Below are positions 23,856 through 32,083 of a stretch of 36,633 nt of DNA, piece by piece. Position 1 is the stretch's first letter. Each line of letters opens with the position of its first letter. The notes beneath the pieces were generated by a model. It saw only the letters and a program-made list of their open reading frames with translations. It searched no databases and was not told where the DNA came from. A program made the translations under genes and the position numbers. The stretch is from the NCBI GenBank assembly GCA_913062865.1, contig CAJXWO010000027.1, forward strand, positions 1 through 36,633, written 5' to 3'. The DNA comes from an uncultured Paracoccaceae bacterium. GTDB taxonomy: Bacteria > Pseudomonadota > Alphaproteobacteria > Rhodobacterales > Rhodobacteraceae.

Positions 23856-24835
23856 CCCCGTTGCGCCCGATCATGGGGCGCGTCGAAATCGGGGGCGGGC
23901 GTAACCGGAACGATGCGGTTCGGATTCACGCTGTCGTGGCTGTAGTAATAGTGGCGCACGATATGGTCGAAGGCCACGGTCTTGGCCACGCCGGGCCACT
24001 GGTAAAGTTCGCGGGTATAGGCCCAGAGGTTCGGGTAATCCACGATCCGGGCGCGCACGCATTTGAAATGCGTGTTGTAGACCTTGTCGAAGCGCACGAG
24101 CGTAGTAAAGAGCCGCCAGTCCGCCTCGGTAATCCGATCGCCCACCAGGAAGCGGGTGCGCGACAGGCGCTCTTCGAGCCAGTCGAGCGAGTCGAAAAGC
24201 GGGCGCACGGCGGCTTCGTAGGCATCTTGGCTGGTGGCAAAACCGGATTTGTAGACCCCGTTGTTGACGGTGTCGTAGATCCGCGCATTCACCTCCTCGA
24301 GCTCGTCGCGCAGGGCGGCGGGCCAGTAGTCGTCGGTGTTGCCGGTGATGTGATCGAAGGCCGAATTGAACATGCGGATGATCTCGGCGCTTTCGTTCGA
24401 CACGATGGTTTCGCGCTGCGTGTCCCAGAGCACGGGCACCGTCACCCGGCCCGAGATCTGCGGGTCGGCCTTGAGGTAGATGTCGCGCAGGAAGGGCAGA
24501 TCATAGAGCATGTCCCCGGTTGCCCCGGGGAAATCGGCGTCGAAGGTCCAGCCATCGGACAGCATGTCGGGATGCACGACCGACACGCCGATATGATCTT
24601 CGAGCCCTTTCAGGGACCGGAAAATGAGCGCCCGATGCGCCCAGGGACATGCGCCGGCCACGTACAGATGGTAACGGCCACTTTCGGCCTTGAACCCGCC
24701 TTCGCCAGAGGGGCCCGCGCTGCCGTCAGCGGTGACCCAGTTGCGGAATGCCGACGTGGAGCGTTTGAACGCCCCGCCGGTGGATTTCGTGTCGTACCAG
24801 GTGTCGTGCCAGACACCGTCAATCAGTTGACCCAT
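23837..24835 (-). CDS. Glutathionyl-hydroquinone reductase (Xi-class glutathione transferase)
   Basis: Reduces glutathionyl-hydroquinones to hydroquinones using glutathione. The 332-residue protein has the Xi-class motif GACPWAHRALIFRSLKGLE with catalytic Cys63, then VPVLWDTQRETIVSNESAEIIRMFN, the glutathione-binding region, and a helical C-terminal half with ERLSRTRFLVGDRITEADWRLFTTLVRFD, NTHFKC and YPNLWAYTRELYQWPGVA, all typical of YqjG/ECM4 proteins. Length is normal. AAGGAGG stands about 7 bp before ATG 24835. It is divergent from the unknown gene at 24945 and its 3' end overlaps the broken receiver gene. Confidence 0.95.
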   Translation of the reverse strand: MGQLIDGVWHDTWYDTKSTGGAFKRSTSAFRNWVTADGSAGPSGEGGFKAESGRYHLYVAGACPWAHRALIFRSLKGLEDHIGVSVVHPDMLSDGWTFDADFPGATGDMLYDLPFLRDIYLKADPQISGRVTVPVLWDTQRETIVSNESAEIIRMFNSAFDHITGNTDDYWPAALRDELEEVNARIYDTVNNGVYKSGFATSQDAYEAAVRPLFDSLDWLEERLSRTRFLVGDRITEADWRLFTTLVRFDKVYNTHFKCVRARIVDYPNLWAYTRELYQWPGVAKTVAFDHIVRHYYYSHDSVNPNRIVPVTPAPDFDAPHDRAQRGQARVA

Positions 24836-24944
24836 GGTCGCCTCCTTGGTTGGATCTAAGATAACCGCCAATAAGTGTGCGCAACCCCATGTCGCTGCGC
24901 AGGAAATGCGCAAAAATGCACGACAACCCAAGCCAAGGATCGCG

Positions 24945-25775
24945 ATGCCGATTTTCGACAGCTACATCATGGTAGATTGGTCCGCGGCCGGCACGCCGAA
25001 GCGCGGCAAGGACAGCATCTGGATCGCCCATTGGCAGGGCGGTCAGGTGGATTTGTCGAACCCGCCCTCGCGGGCCGCTGCGATGGCCGAGATCGAGGCG
25101 CTGTTCGCGCAGGCCCGGGCGCAGGGGCGACGCGTTCTGGCGGGCTTCGACTTTCCCTTCGGCTATCCCGAGGGGTTCGGCACGGCGCTGGACGGTGACT
25201 GGCAGGCGGTCTGGTCGCGGATCGCGCGCGAGGTCGAGGACGGGCCGAGGAACGCCAACAACCGCTTCGATGCGGCCGCGCGGCTGAATGCCTTGTTCCC
25301 GGAAGATGGCCCGTTCTGGGGCAACGGGCTGAAGCGCGACATTCCCGGCCTGCCCCGCAAGAAGCCCAAGCTTTGGGGCGGGGCGATGCCGGAAAACTTG
25401 CGGCAGGCCGAACGCGGCGCGAAAGGCGCGCAAGAGGTCTGGAAGCTGTCGGGCGCGGGCTCCGTGGGCGGGCAGGCCTTGACCGGGATCGCGGCACTGG
25501 AACGGCTGCGGCACCGGGTGGGGGCGGAGGTCTGGCCGTTTGAGACGCTGGGCGGCGGCACCGCACCGGTTCTGGCCGAGATCTTTCCATCTCTATTCCC
25601 GATGGCGTTCCCACCGGACATGGTGCGCGATGCGGTGCAGGTGCAGACGGTGGCCCGATGGATGGCAGGCGAGGACGACGCGGGGCGGCTGGCCGCGCAT
25701 CTTGAGGCCTCGGCCCGCCTGCCGGAAACGGTGCGCCGGCACGAGGCGACGATCCTGGGGCTGACCCCGATCTGA
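24945..25775 (+). CDS. Conserved hypothetical protein, possible RNase H-like fold
   Basis: A 276-residue soluble protein that I do not confidently recognise. It begins with a hydrophobic strand ending in an acidic residue, FDSYIMVDWSAAGTPKRGKD, and has a second such strand, RRVLAGFDFPFGYPEG, a pattern like the DUF429/RNase H-like superfamily where such aspartates bind metal. Later regions include NNRFDAAARLNALFP, FWGNGLKRDIPGLPRKKPKLWG and WPFETLGGGTAPVLAEIFPSL. No signal peptide or membrane segment. AAGGA lies seven bases before ATG 24945; the frame is open further upstream but without a better start. It is divergent from the hydroquinone-reductase gene. Confidence 0.7.
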   Translation: MPIFDSYIMVDWSAAGTPKRGKDSIWIAHWQGGQVDLSNPPSRAAAMAEIEALFAQARAQGRRVLAGFDFPFGYPEGFGTALDGDWQAVWSRIAREVEDGPRNANNRFDAAARLNALFPEDGPFWGNGLKRDIPGLPRKKPKLWGGAMPENLRQAERGAKGAQEVWKLSGAGSVGGQALTGIAALERLRHRVGAEVWPFETLGGGTAPVLAEIFPSLFPMAFPPDMVRDAVQVQTVARWMAGEDDAGRLAAHLEASARLPETVRRHEATILGLTPI

Positions 25776-25800
25776 GCCAGCGAGCGGTGCGGGCGATGAG

Positions 25801-25822
25801 GTCCCGGCGCGGGGGCCGGGAC
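25801..25822. other. GC-rich hairpin without T-tract
   Basis: GTCCCGGC and its exact complement GCCGGGAC enclose six bases, 25 bp after the stop of the gene at 24945. There is no T-run, so it is not a classical intrinsic terminator. The rest of the 182-bp gap up to the next gene shows nothing else clear. Confidence 0.5.
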
Positions 25823-25957
25823 GGGTGCGGAGACAGCGGCGTCGTCTGTGGCGGGAATGTGACTCTGCCTGGGACATGCCCAAAAAGCGGGCAATCACGC
25901 TTGATTTCTCACCCGCGCGGCGCACCCTCCCTCAGGCGAACAGAGAGGACTGCGGCC

Positions 25958-26314
25958 ATGTCGACCTTCTTGCCCAAGGAAATCCAGGACGGGCTGGACG
26001 CCGCCCGCATCGAGGCGGCGCAACGAAAGTCGCGGTTTAGGGTCGAAGCCGGGGATCAGAACGTGCGGGTTCTGCGGCTTTGGGAGGGCGGCTTTTCCGT
26101 TGCCGCCGAAAAGGCGCCCAAGCTGCGCGGGCTTGTCGACCTGTTCGACGGTGCGCGTCACCTGTACCAGGCGCTGATCGTGGCCTCCGAGGAAGAGGCG
26201 GGCGAGTTGCGCTACGAGTTCAAGCGCAACACCGCTGCGGCAGATGCGGCTCCGCTGGATTTCGCCCGCGACCCCGATGCGCCGATTGCCCTTCTGGGTC
26301 CGGCTATCGACTGA
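25958..26314 (+). CDS. Small conserved hypothetical protein
   Basis: A 118-residue soluble acidic protein of unknown function: STFLPKEIQDGLDAARIEAA, SRFRVEAGDQNVRVLRLWEGGF, KLRGLVDLFDGARHLYQALIV and AGELRYEFKRNTAAADAAPLD are its visible blocks, reading like one small alpha/beta domain. No signal peptide or catalytic motif is seen. AGAGAGGA is upstream of ATG 25958; an upstream open extension crosses the GC-rich hairpin and is unlikely to be coding. The stop touches the stop of the convergent aminotransferase gene with no spacer. Confidence 0.75.
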   Translation: MSTFLPKEIQDGLDAARIEAAQRKSRFRVEAGDQNVRVLRLWEGGFSVAAEKAPKLRGLVDLFDGARHLYQALIVASEEEAGELRYEFKRNTAAADAAPLDFARDPDAPIALLGPAID

Positions 26315-27484
26315 TCACTGCAGATCCGCGAAGGCGTCGGCCAGCCGTGCCACGGCCTCTTCGACCCGGCTGCGCGGCGTGGCGATGTTGAACCGCAGGA
26401 AGCTGTCACCGCCCTTGCCGAAGGTCGGGCCGTGGTTCACGGCAATGCGCGCACCCTGCTCGACCCTGCGGGTGAACTCTTCGGCGGTCATGCCGGTGCC
26501 CGCGAAATCGACCCAAGCCAGGTAGGTGGATTGCAGGGGCATGGATGCGAGCCCCGGAATGGCATTCACGGCCGCATCGAAAAGTTGCCGGTTGCCGTCG
26601 AGATACGGCACCAGGTTGTCCACCCAGGCCGCGCCGTCGGGGCTGTAGGCGGCCTCGGCCATGAACATGCCAAAGCTGTTGGGCGACACGCCCTGGGCCA
26701 TCATCGTGGTCGTGAAGGCTGCGCGCAGGGCCGGATCGGGGATGATGACGTTGCCGATATGGGCACCCGCGATATTGAAGGTCTTGGTCGAAGCGGTCAT
26801 CATCACCAGTCGGTCCGCGATGCCGTCGATCAGCGTCATTGGGATATGGGTGTGCCCCGGCATCACGAGGTCATGGTGGATCTCGTCCGAGACAAGGATC
26901 AGGTCGTGGCGGCGGGCAAAGGCTGCCACGCCCTCGAGCTCGTTTCGTGTCCAGACACGGCCACCGGGATTGTGGGGCGAGCAGAGGATCAGCATCTTTT
27001 CCGCGCCGGTCATCTGCGCATCCCAGGCATCGAAATCGAGCGTGTATTGCCCGTCGACAATCGGCATTTCACATTCCACCACAGTGCGCCCCGCCGCTTC
27101 GATCACGCGGGCAAAGGCGTGGTAGACGGGCGTGAACAGCACGACCCCGTCGCCCGACGCGCTCCAGGTGTCGATGCACAGCGCGGTGCCGTTGACGAGG
27201 CCGTTGGTCGAAAAGATCCAGTCAGGCGCCACCGACCAGCCATGGCGGTTGGACATCCACCACGCGATCGCCCGGCGGTAGGCGGCATCGTCTCCGAAAT
27301 AGCCGTAGACGCCGCAGTCTTTCATCCGGTCGATGGCCGCGTCCACGCAGGCGGGCGGGCGGAAATCCATGTCGGCCACCCACATCGGGATGCCATCCGA
27401 GGCGGGCACGCCGTATTTCTCCTCCATCATGTCCCATTTCATGGAATGGGTGCCGCGGCGGTCGATGATGTCGTCGAATTGCAT
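26315..27484 (-). CDS. PatB/MalY family aminotransferase (C-S beta-lyase type)
   Basis: PLP-dependent enzyme of the MalY/PatB group, most of which cleave the C-S bond of cystathionine or related thioethers to give a thiol, pyruvate and ammonia. The 389-residue protein starts MQFDDIIDRRGTHSMKWD and has IPMWVADMDFRPP (family hallmark near 32-44), SPHNPGGRVW with the PLP-contacting Asn, VSDEIHHDLVMPG, and the PLP lysine Lys234 in MTASTKTFNIAG. The late arginine for the carboxylate is in FLRFNIATPRSRVEEA. Length is normal. It is divergent from the def operon. The exact substrate is inferred. Confidence 0.92.
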   Translation of the reverse strand: MQFDDIIDRRGTHSMKWDMMEEKYGVPASDGIPMWVADMDFRPPACVDAAIDRMKDCGVYGYFGDDAAYRRAIAWWMSNRHGWSVAPDWIFSTNGLVNGTALCIDTWSASGDGVVLFTPVYHAFARVIEAAGRTVVECEMPIVDGQYTLDFDAWDAQMTGAEKMLILCSPHNPGGRVWTRNELEGVAAFARRHDLILVSDEIHHDLVMPGHTHIPMTLIDGIADRLVMMTASTKTFNIAGAHIGNVIIPDPALRAAFTTTMMAQGVSPNSFGMFMAEAAYSPDGAAWVDNLVPYLDGNRQLFDAAVNAIPGLASMPLQSTYLAWVDFAGTGMTAEEFTRRVEQGARIAVNHGPTFGKGGDSFLRFNIATPRSRVEEAVARLADAFADLQ

Positions 27485-27582
27485 GGGAGCCTCTTTGATG
27501 TTGGACCCGCGAACGCTACCCGACCGGACGGCGGGTGCAAGGGGCGTTGCGCCCGTTGGGCCGCTCGCCTAAATCAGAGGGC

Positions 27583-28101
27583 ATGAAACGGCCCATCCTG
27601 ATCCATCCCGACCCGCGGCTGAAAAAGGTCTGCGATCCCGTCACCGACCTGTCGGACGAGCTGCGCGTGCTGGCCGACGACATGCTGGAAACGATGTATG
27701 ACGCGCCGGGCATCGGGCTGGCCGCGCCGCAGGTGGGCGTGATGCACCGGCTGATCGTGCTTGATTGCGTGAAGGAAGAGGGCGAGGCGCCCCGGCCCAC
27801 GGTGATGTTCAACCCAGAGATCCTCGCGGTGTCGGACGATCTGAACACCTACGAAGAGGGCTGCCTGTCGATCCCCGAGCAATATGCCGACGTGACCCGC
27901 CCGGCCGAGGTACGCGTGGGCTGGATCGACCAGAACGGCACGCCGCAGGAGCGCGACTTTGACGGGCTGTGGGCGACCTGCGTGCAGCACGAGATCGACC
28001 ATCTGAACGGCAAGCTGTTCATCGATTACCTCAAGCCGCTGAAGCGTCAGATGATCACCCGCAAGATGCAGAAGCTGAAGCGCGAGCGGGCGCGGGCGTG
28101 A
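27583..28101 (+). CDS. def: Peptide deformylase
   Basis: Removes the formyl group from the N-terminal methionine of new proteins. The 172-residue protein has all three metal motifs: GIGLAAPQVG at 43-52, EGCLSIP with metal ligand Cys94, and QHEIDHLNG with His136, catalytic Glu137 and His140. It begins MKRPILIHPDPRL, standard for the family. AGAGGG precedes the ATG. It is the first of three tandem deformylase paralogues and overlaps the second by 4 bp. fmt, which adds the formyl group to initiator tRNA, ends the same run, so formylation and deformylation are co-expressed. Confidence 0.97.
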   Translation: MKRPILIHPDPRLKKVCDPVTDLSDELRVLADDMLETMYDAPGIGLAAPQVGVMHRLIVLDCVKEEGEAPRPTVMFNPEILAVSDDLNTYEEGCLSIPEQYADVTRPAEVRVGWIDQNGTPQERDFDGLWATCVQHEIDHLNGKLFIDYLKPLKRQMITRKMQKLKRERARA

Positions 28102-28586
28102 GCGTTCGACCCATCCTGCGCTGGCCCGATCCGCGCCTTGCCCAGGTCTGCGCGCCGTTGGGCGATGCGCCGGCCGAGGCGCTGGTGGCCTACCTGTTCG
28201 ACACGATGTACGCCGCGCCGGGCCGCGGTCTTGCCGCGCCGCAGATCGGCGTTTTGGCGCGGGTGTTCGTGATGGATTGCGGCTGGAAAGAAGGCACAAA
28301 GACCCCGCGCGCCTGCATCGACCCCGAGATCGTCTGGACCTCGGACGAGGTTGCGGTGACCGGCGAGGGCTGCCTGTCTATCCCCGGGGTGACGGCCGAG
28401 GTCACGCGCCCTGCCGCCATCACACTCCGGTATCGGACGCTGACGGGCGAGACCGTCGAAGAGCGGCTTACCGGTTTCGAGGCCATCTGCGCCCAGCACG
28501 AGTTCGACCATCTGAACGGGATCGTGACGTTCGACCGGCTGACGCCCAAGGCGCGCGCCGAAGCCGAAGCGGCCTATGCCCCATGA
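28098..28586 (+). CDS. Second peptide deformylase paralogue
   Basis: A 162-residue paralogue of the upstream deformylase. Its motifs are intact: GRGLAAPQIG at 42-51, EGCLSIPG with Cys92, and QHEFDHLNG with His134, Glu135 and His138. The first motif has Arg43 in place of the usual Ile or Val. It lacks the basic C-terminal helix that ends the first copy. It starts with GTG at 28098, overlapping the first copy's stop, and its own stop overlaps the third copy's ATG. It is likely active, but its substrate range may differ. Confidence 0.9.
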   Translation: MSVRPILRWPDPRLAQVCAPLGDAPAEALVAYLFDTMYAAPGRGLAAPQIGVLARVFVMDCGWKEGTKTPRACIDPEIVWTSDEVAVTGEGCLSIPGVTAEVTRPAAITLRYRTLTGETVEERLTGFEAICAQHEFDHLNGIVTFDRLTPKARAEAEAAYAP

Positions 28587-29080
28587 CCGTGCGGCGCTGC
28601 ATCCCCTGGCCGGACAAGCGGCTGCGCACGCCCGCCGCGCCCGTAGACGAGATCACCGACGAAATTCGCGCGATCTGGGAGGACATGATCGACACGATGG
28701 AGGCGATGCCCGGCGTGGGTCTGGCCGCGCCGCAAATCGGTGTGGGGCTGCGGCTGGCCGTGGTGGATGCAAGCGATACGCGCGGTCAGGCCGTCCGCAT
28801 GGCCAATCCCGAGATACTGCATGCGAGCGTCCAGATGCGCACCCATGACGAGGCAAGCCCCAACCTGCCCGGCGTTTCAGCCCGGATTGAACGGCCGCGC
28901 GCCGTGACGGTGCGGTTCCTGAACGACCAGGGGCAGATCGACCGGCAGGATTTCGTGGGGCTTTGGGCCACGTCCGTGCAGCACCAGATCGACCATCTGA
29001 ACGGGCGGCTGTTTTTCGACCGGCTGAGCAAGGTCAAGCGCGACATGCTGTTGCGCAAGGCCAGAAAGCTGAAAGGATAG
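28583..29080 (+). CDS. Third deformylase-like protein, catalytic residues lost
   Basis: A 165-residue deformylase homologue that keeps the first motif GVGLAAPQIG (44-53) but has lost the rest of the active site. At the EGCLS motif it reads EASPNLPG, so the metal ligand Cys is Ser92; in the third motif it reads QHQIDHLNG, so the catalytic Glu is Gln135, while His134 and His138 remain. It is therefore probably not an active metallo-deformylase, though the frame is intact and the fold seems preserved, suggesting a selected, non-catalytic or altered role. It overlaps the second copy by 4 bp and lies 9 bp before fmt. Confidence 0.9.
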   Translation: MTVRRCIPWPDKRLRTPAAPVDEITDEIRAIWEDMIDTMEAMPGVGLAAPQIGVGLRLAVVDASDTRGQAVRMANPEILHASVQMRTHDEASPNLPGVSARIERPRAVTVRFLNDQGQIDRQDFVGLWATSVQHQIDHLNGRLFFDRLSKVKRDMLLRKARKLKG

Positions 29081-29089
29081 GTCACCGCC

Positions 29090-30001
29090 ATGCGCGTCAT
29101 CTTCATGGGCACGCCAGAGTTCTCGGTTCCCGTTCTCGATGCGCTGGTCGCGGCCGGGCACGAGATTACCGCTGTCTATTGTCAGCCCCCCCGCCCCGCC
29201 GGGCGCGGCAAGAAGGACCGCCCGACGCCGGTCCATGCCCGGGCCGAGGCGCTGGGGCTGGAGGTGCGGCACCCGGTGTCGCTGAAGGGGGCCGAGGCGC
29301 AAGAGGCCTTTGCCGCTTTGAACGCCGATGTCGCGGTTGTCGTGGCCTATGGGCTGATCCTGCCACAGGCGGTGCTGGATGCGCCGACCCATGGCTGCCT
29401 GAACATCCATGCCTCGCTTCTTCCGCGCTGGCGGGGGGCCGCGCCCATTCACCGCGCGATCATGGCCGGCGATGCCGAGACGGGCGTGTGCATCATGCAG
29501 ATGGAGGCAGGGCTGGACACCGGGCCGGTGCTGCTGCGAGACGCCACACCCATCGGGGCGGAAGAGACGACCGGCCAGCTCCATGACCGCCTGTCGCAGA
29601 TGGGCGCGCGGCTGATCGTCGACGCGCTGGCGCGCCTGCCCGATCTGGTGCCCGTGCCGCAACCCGAGGATGGTGTGACCTATGCCGCCAAGATCGACAA
29701 GGCCGAGGCGGCGATCGACTGGTCCGCGCCCGCAGGTGAGGTCGACGCCAAGATCCGCGGGTTGTCGCCCTTTCCCGGGGCCTGGACCCGGTTTCAGGGC
29801 ACGCGGATCAAATGCCTTGCGTCGCGGCTGGCCGAGGGGCAGGGTCTCCCCGGAGAGGTGCTGGACGGTGCCCTGACCGTGGCCTGCGGCACCGGCGCGG
29901 TCCGGATCACTCGGGCCCAACGCGAGGGCAAGGGCGCCCAGGACAGCGACACGTTCCTGCGCGGTCTGCCGATCGCCAAGGGCGACAGATTGGAAGGCTG
30001 A
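29090..30001 (+). CDS. fmt: Methionyl-tRNA formyltransferase
   Basis: Formylates methionine on initiator tRNA using 10-formyltetrahydrofolate. The 303-residue protein begins [19 protein letters not shown], has [31 protein letters not shown]-type active-site sequence (Asn and His of [17 protein letters not shown]) and GLDTGPVLL with the catalytic Asp. The SWMLQ-type loop region [16 protein letters not shown] is present. The C-terminal domain includes [24 protein letters not shown]. Length is normal. It closes the deformylase cluster and is followed after 3 bp by a small membrane-protein gene. Confidence 0.97.
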   Translation: MRVIFMGTPEFSVPVLDALVAAGHEITAVYCQPPRPAGRGKKDRPTPVHARAEALGLEVRHPVSLKGAEAQEAFAALNADVAVVVAYGLILPQAVLDAPTHGCLNIHASLLPRWRGAAPIHRAIMAGDAETGVCIMQMEAGLDTGPVLLRDATPIGAEETTGQLHDRLSQMGARLIVDALARLPDLVPVPQPEDGVTYAAKIDKAEAAIDWSAPAGEVDAKIRGLSPFPGAWTRFQGTRIKCLASRLAEGQGLPGEVLDGALTVACGTGAVRITRAQREGKGAQDSDTFLRGLPIAKGDRLEG

Positions 30002-30004
30002 GCG

Positions 30005-30247
30005 ATGTTTCTACCCCTGTTCGGCACCGTCGTGATCGCCGGGATCGTGGGTTACCTGTCGGAGAAGACGGGCTTTACCCGGAACGGCATCCTGCAAAGC
30101 ATCATCATCTGCGTGGGCGGCGCATTCCTGTTCTATTTCATCCGGATCATGTTCGGGGTGCGGTTCGGCGCACCGGGCGTTGACGCGATTCTGTCCTCGA
30201 TCGGCGCACTGATCATCGTGCCGACCCATTGGCGGCCCCGGAAATAG
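30005..30247 (+). CDS. Small membrane protein, GlsB/YeaQ-like
   Basis: An 80-residue protein with three hydrophobic segments (about 3-19, 30-49 and 60-73). The glycine-containing first helix GTVVIAGIVGYLSEKTGFTRNG and the second IICVGGAFLFYFI recall the GlsB/YeaQ/YmgE (transglycosylase-associated) group, whose function is unknown despite the name. It follows fmt by 3 bp and precedes the next small membrane protein by 11 bp, so it belongs to the same transcript. Confidence 0.7.
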   Translation: MFLPLFGTVVIAGIVGYLSEKTGFTRNGILQSIIICVGGAFLFYFIRIMFGVRFGAPGVDAILSSIGALIIVPTHWRPRK

Positions 30248-30258
30248 GGAGACGGCCC

Positions 30259-30495
30259 ATGCATGTCATCTGGCTTATCATCATCGGCGCCGCGGCGGGC
30301 TTCGTGGCAACGCGGCTCATGCGGATGGAAACCGGCATCCTGCCGACCATCGCCATCGGCATCGCGGGGGCACTTGTCGGCGGGCTGGTGCTGCGCGCGC
30401 TTCTGGCGGTGATGGGGGCCGCGGCTGGGTTCGTGGGTGCGATCCTAGGTGCGCTCGTGCTGATCTGGGTCTGGAAGACCTTTATCCAGCGATAG
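30259..30495 (+). CDS. Small membrane protein, GlsB/YeaQ/YmgE-like
   Basis: A 78-residue protein that is almost wholly hydrophobic: WLIIIGAAAGFVATRLMRM, GILPTIAIGIAGALVGGLVLRALL and a third helix VGAILGALVLIWVWKTF. The glycine-rich repeats fit the transglycosylase-associated/GlsB family. ATG 30259 is preferred to an upstream ATG at 30229 because a GGGAGA ribosome site lies before it and the upstream start overlaps the preceding gene. It is 15 bp before the sulfotransferase-like gene. Confidence 0.7.
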   Translation: MHVIWLIIIGAAAGFVATRLMRMETGILPTIAIGIAGALVGGLVLRALLAVMGAAAGFVGAILGALVLIWVWKTFIQR

Positions 30496-30510
30496 CGCGC
30501 GGGGGGCAAC

Positions 30511-31242
30511 ATGGCCGATTGCCAGGGCTGGTGCGACCTGATCTGGTTCCAGCATTTCCACAAGGCCGGGGGCACCTCTTTGATCGAGGCGGCCCGCGCC
30601 AGCGGGTGGGAGCCCTATCACCCGCATCTCAACTGCAACCCGGTCCATGACGACGAAAGCCCCCTGCGGATATGGGACTGGGACTCCGGCACGCTGGGCG
30701 CCTGGCTGAACGAGGCGCATCAAAACGGCGTGACGTTCGTGGCCTGTGAATGGGGGTTTTCGCACGCGGTCCGGGACGTGACCGGGCTTGATATCACGCA
30801 GATCGCGATCATGCGTCGGCCCAAGGAGCGGCTGGTCTCGAACTACCTGTTCGACGTGACCCGGGGGCACACGCGCGCCGCCTGCATTCTGGACTACCTC
30901 GAAGAGCCTTTGCCGTTTCACGGCGCTGGGCCGCAGCCCTTTCGCGCCCCCGATTACTACACGCGTCGCGTCACCGGGCACGGCGGGCCGGACGCGCAGG
31001 AGGGAGCCTTTGCCGCGCTGGCCGGGTACGACCACATCGCGTTCCTTGAAGACCCGGACAGTTTTCGGCCGCTGCAAGGGTTGATCCCCGGTGTGGGCGC
31101 GCGACACGAGAACCGGACGGACCGGGACAGCGCGGCCCTGCGCGCCGCCATCGACAGCGTGGAACGCCACGAAGCGGCGCTGACGGACATGGTGGCGGGC
31201 GACCAGGCGCTTTACGACCGGCTGCGCGACCATTTCGCCTGA
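30511..31242 (+). CDS. Sulfotransferase-like protein
   Basis: A 243-residue protein with the two hallmarks of PAPS-dependent sulfotransferases: a P-loop-like 5'-phosphosulfate loop IWFQHFHKAGGTSLIEAAR near residues 11-29, and the 3'-phosphate motif IAIMRRPKERLVSNYLFD near 93-110. It resembles the cytosolic-fold 'sulfotransferase family 2' type that acts on carbohydrates. No signal peptide or membrane helix is visible. The acceptor is unknown; cell-surface polysaccharide is a guess. It ends the def-fmt run. Confidence 0.75.
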   Translation: MADCQGWCDLIWFQHFHKAGGTSLIEAARASGWEPYHPHLNCNPVHDDESPLRIWDWDSGTLGAWLNEAHQNGVTFVACEWGFSHAVRDVTGLDITQIAIMRRPKERLVSNYLFDVTRGHTRAACILDYLEEPLPFHGAGPQPFRAPDYYTRRVTGHGGPDAQEGAFAALAGYDHIAFLEDPDSFRPLQGLIPGVGARHENRTDRDSAALRAAIDSVERHEAALTDMVAGDQALYDRLRDHFA

Positions 31243-31273
31243 CCGACCGGCGGCAATTGCGCTGCGGGCACCG

Positions 31274-31292
31274 TGGTCATATTCTTTGACCA
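31274..31292. promoter_or_regulatory. Operator-like dyad upstream of the FadR-type regulator
   Basis: TGGTCA (31274-31279) and its exact complement TGACCA (31287-31292) are separated by seven bases. GntR/FadR-type regulators often bind TGGT...ACCA dyads, and this one lies 16 bp before the regulator's ATG, a position suited to autoregulation. Confidence 0.5.
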
Positions 31293-31308
31293 ATCGAGGA
31301 ATGTGCAC

Positions 31309-32073
31309 ATGCCCTTTCGCCCCGTCCAACCCGAAAAACTGTCCTCTGCCGTTGTGCGTCAGGTCGAGGAACTGATCCTGCGCGGGATCCTGCGACCCGG
31401 AGAGAGGCTGCCCTCGGAGCGAGAGCTGGCCGAGCGGCTGGGCGTGTCCCGTCCCAGCCTGCGTGAGGCGGTGGCCGAGTTGCAGGACAAGGGCCTTCTT
31501 GTCACGCGCGCCGGGGCGGGGATCTACGTGGCCGAGGTTCTGGGGAATGCCTTTTCAGACGCGCTGATCCGGCTGTTTTCGGAACACGAAGAGGCAGTGT
31601 TCGACTACATCGCCTTTCGCCGGGATCTCGAGTCGTTGGCCGCCGAGCGCGCGGCACGGGCAGGGTCCGAGACGGATCTGAAGGTCGTGCAAGCCATTCT
31701 CGACAAGATGGAGGCGGCGCATCTGCGGGGCGATGCCGAGGAAGAGGCGAAGCTCGACGCGCAGTTTCACATGGCGATCATCGAGGCCAGCCACAACACG
31801 ATCATGCTGCACATGATGCGGTCGATGTTCGAGTTGTTGCGCAAGGGCGTCTTTTACAATCGCAAGGCGCTGTTCAAGCAGCGCACGACGCGCGCGGCGC
31901 TGTTGGACCAGCACCGCGCGATCAATGCCGCGCTGCAAGCGCGCGACCCCGAAGCGGCACGGGACACGGTGATCCGCCACCTGGATTTTGTGGAGGACGG
32001 GCTGGCCCAGGACCGGCGGTCGGACCGGCAAGAGGTCTTTGCCCAGCTGCGTTTCCAGCACGAAACCGGGTGA
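31309..32073 (+). CDS. FadR-subfamily GntR transcriptional regulator
   Basis: A 254-residue one-component regulator. The N-terminal winged helix (about 8-75) has the GntR signature ILRPGERLPSERELAERLGVSRPSLREAVAEL. The C-terminal FCD domain (about 90-235) has metal/ligand-site residues in DYIAFRRDLE, DAQFHMAIIEASHN and LDQHRAINAAL. This arrangement is typical of regulators of small organic acid use such as pyruvate, lactate or glycolate. No obvious target gene adjoins it here. ATG 31309 has GAGGA about 9 bp upstream. A TGGTCA/TGACCA dyad lies just before it, suggesting it controls its own expression. Confidence 0.9.
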   Translation: MPFRPVQPEKLSSAVVRQVEELILRGILRPGERLPSERELAERLGVSRPSLREAVAELQDKGLLVTRAGAGIYVAEVLGNAFSDALIRLFSEHEEAVFDYIAFRRDLESLAAERAARAGSETDLKVVQAILDKMEAAHLRGDAEEEAKLDAQFHMAIIEASHNTIMLHMMRSMFELLRKGVFYNRKALFKQRTTRAALLDQHRAINAALQARDPEAARDTVIRHLDFVEDGLAQDRRSDRQEVFAQLRFQHETG

Positions 32074-32083
32074 AGTGTATGCA

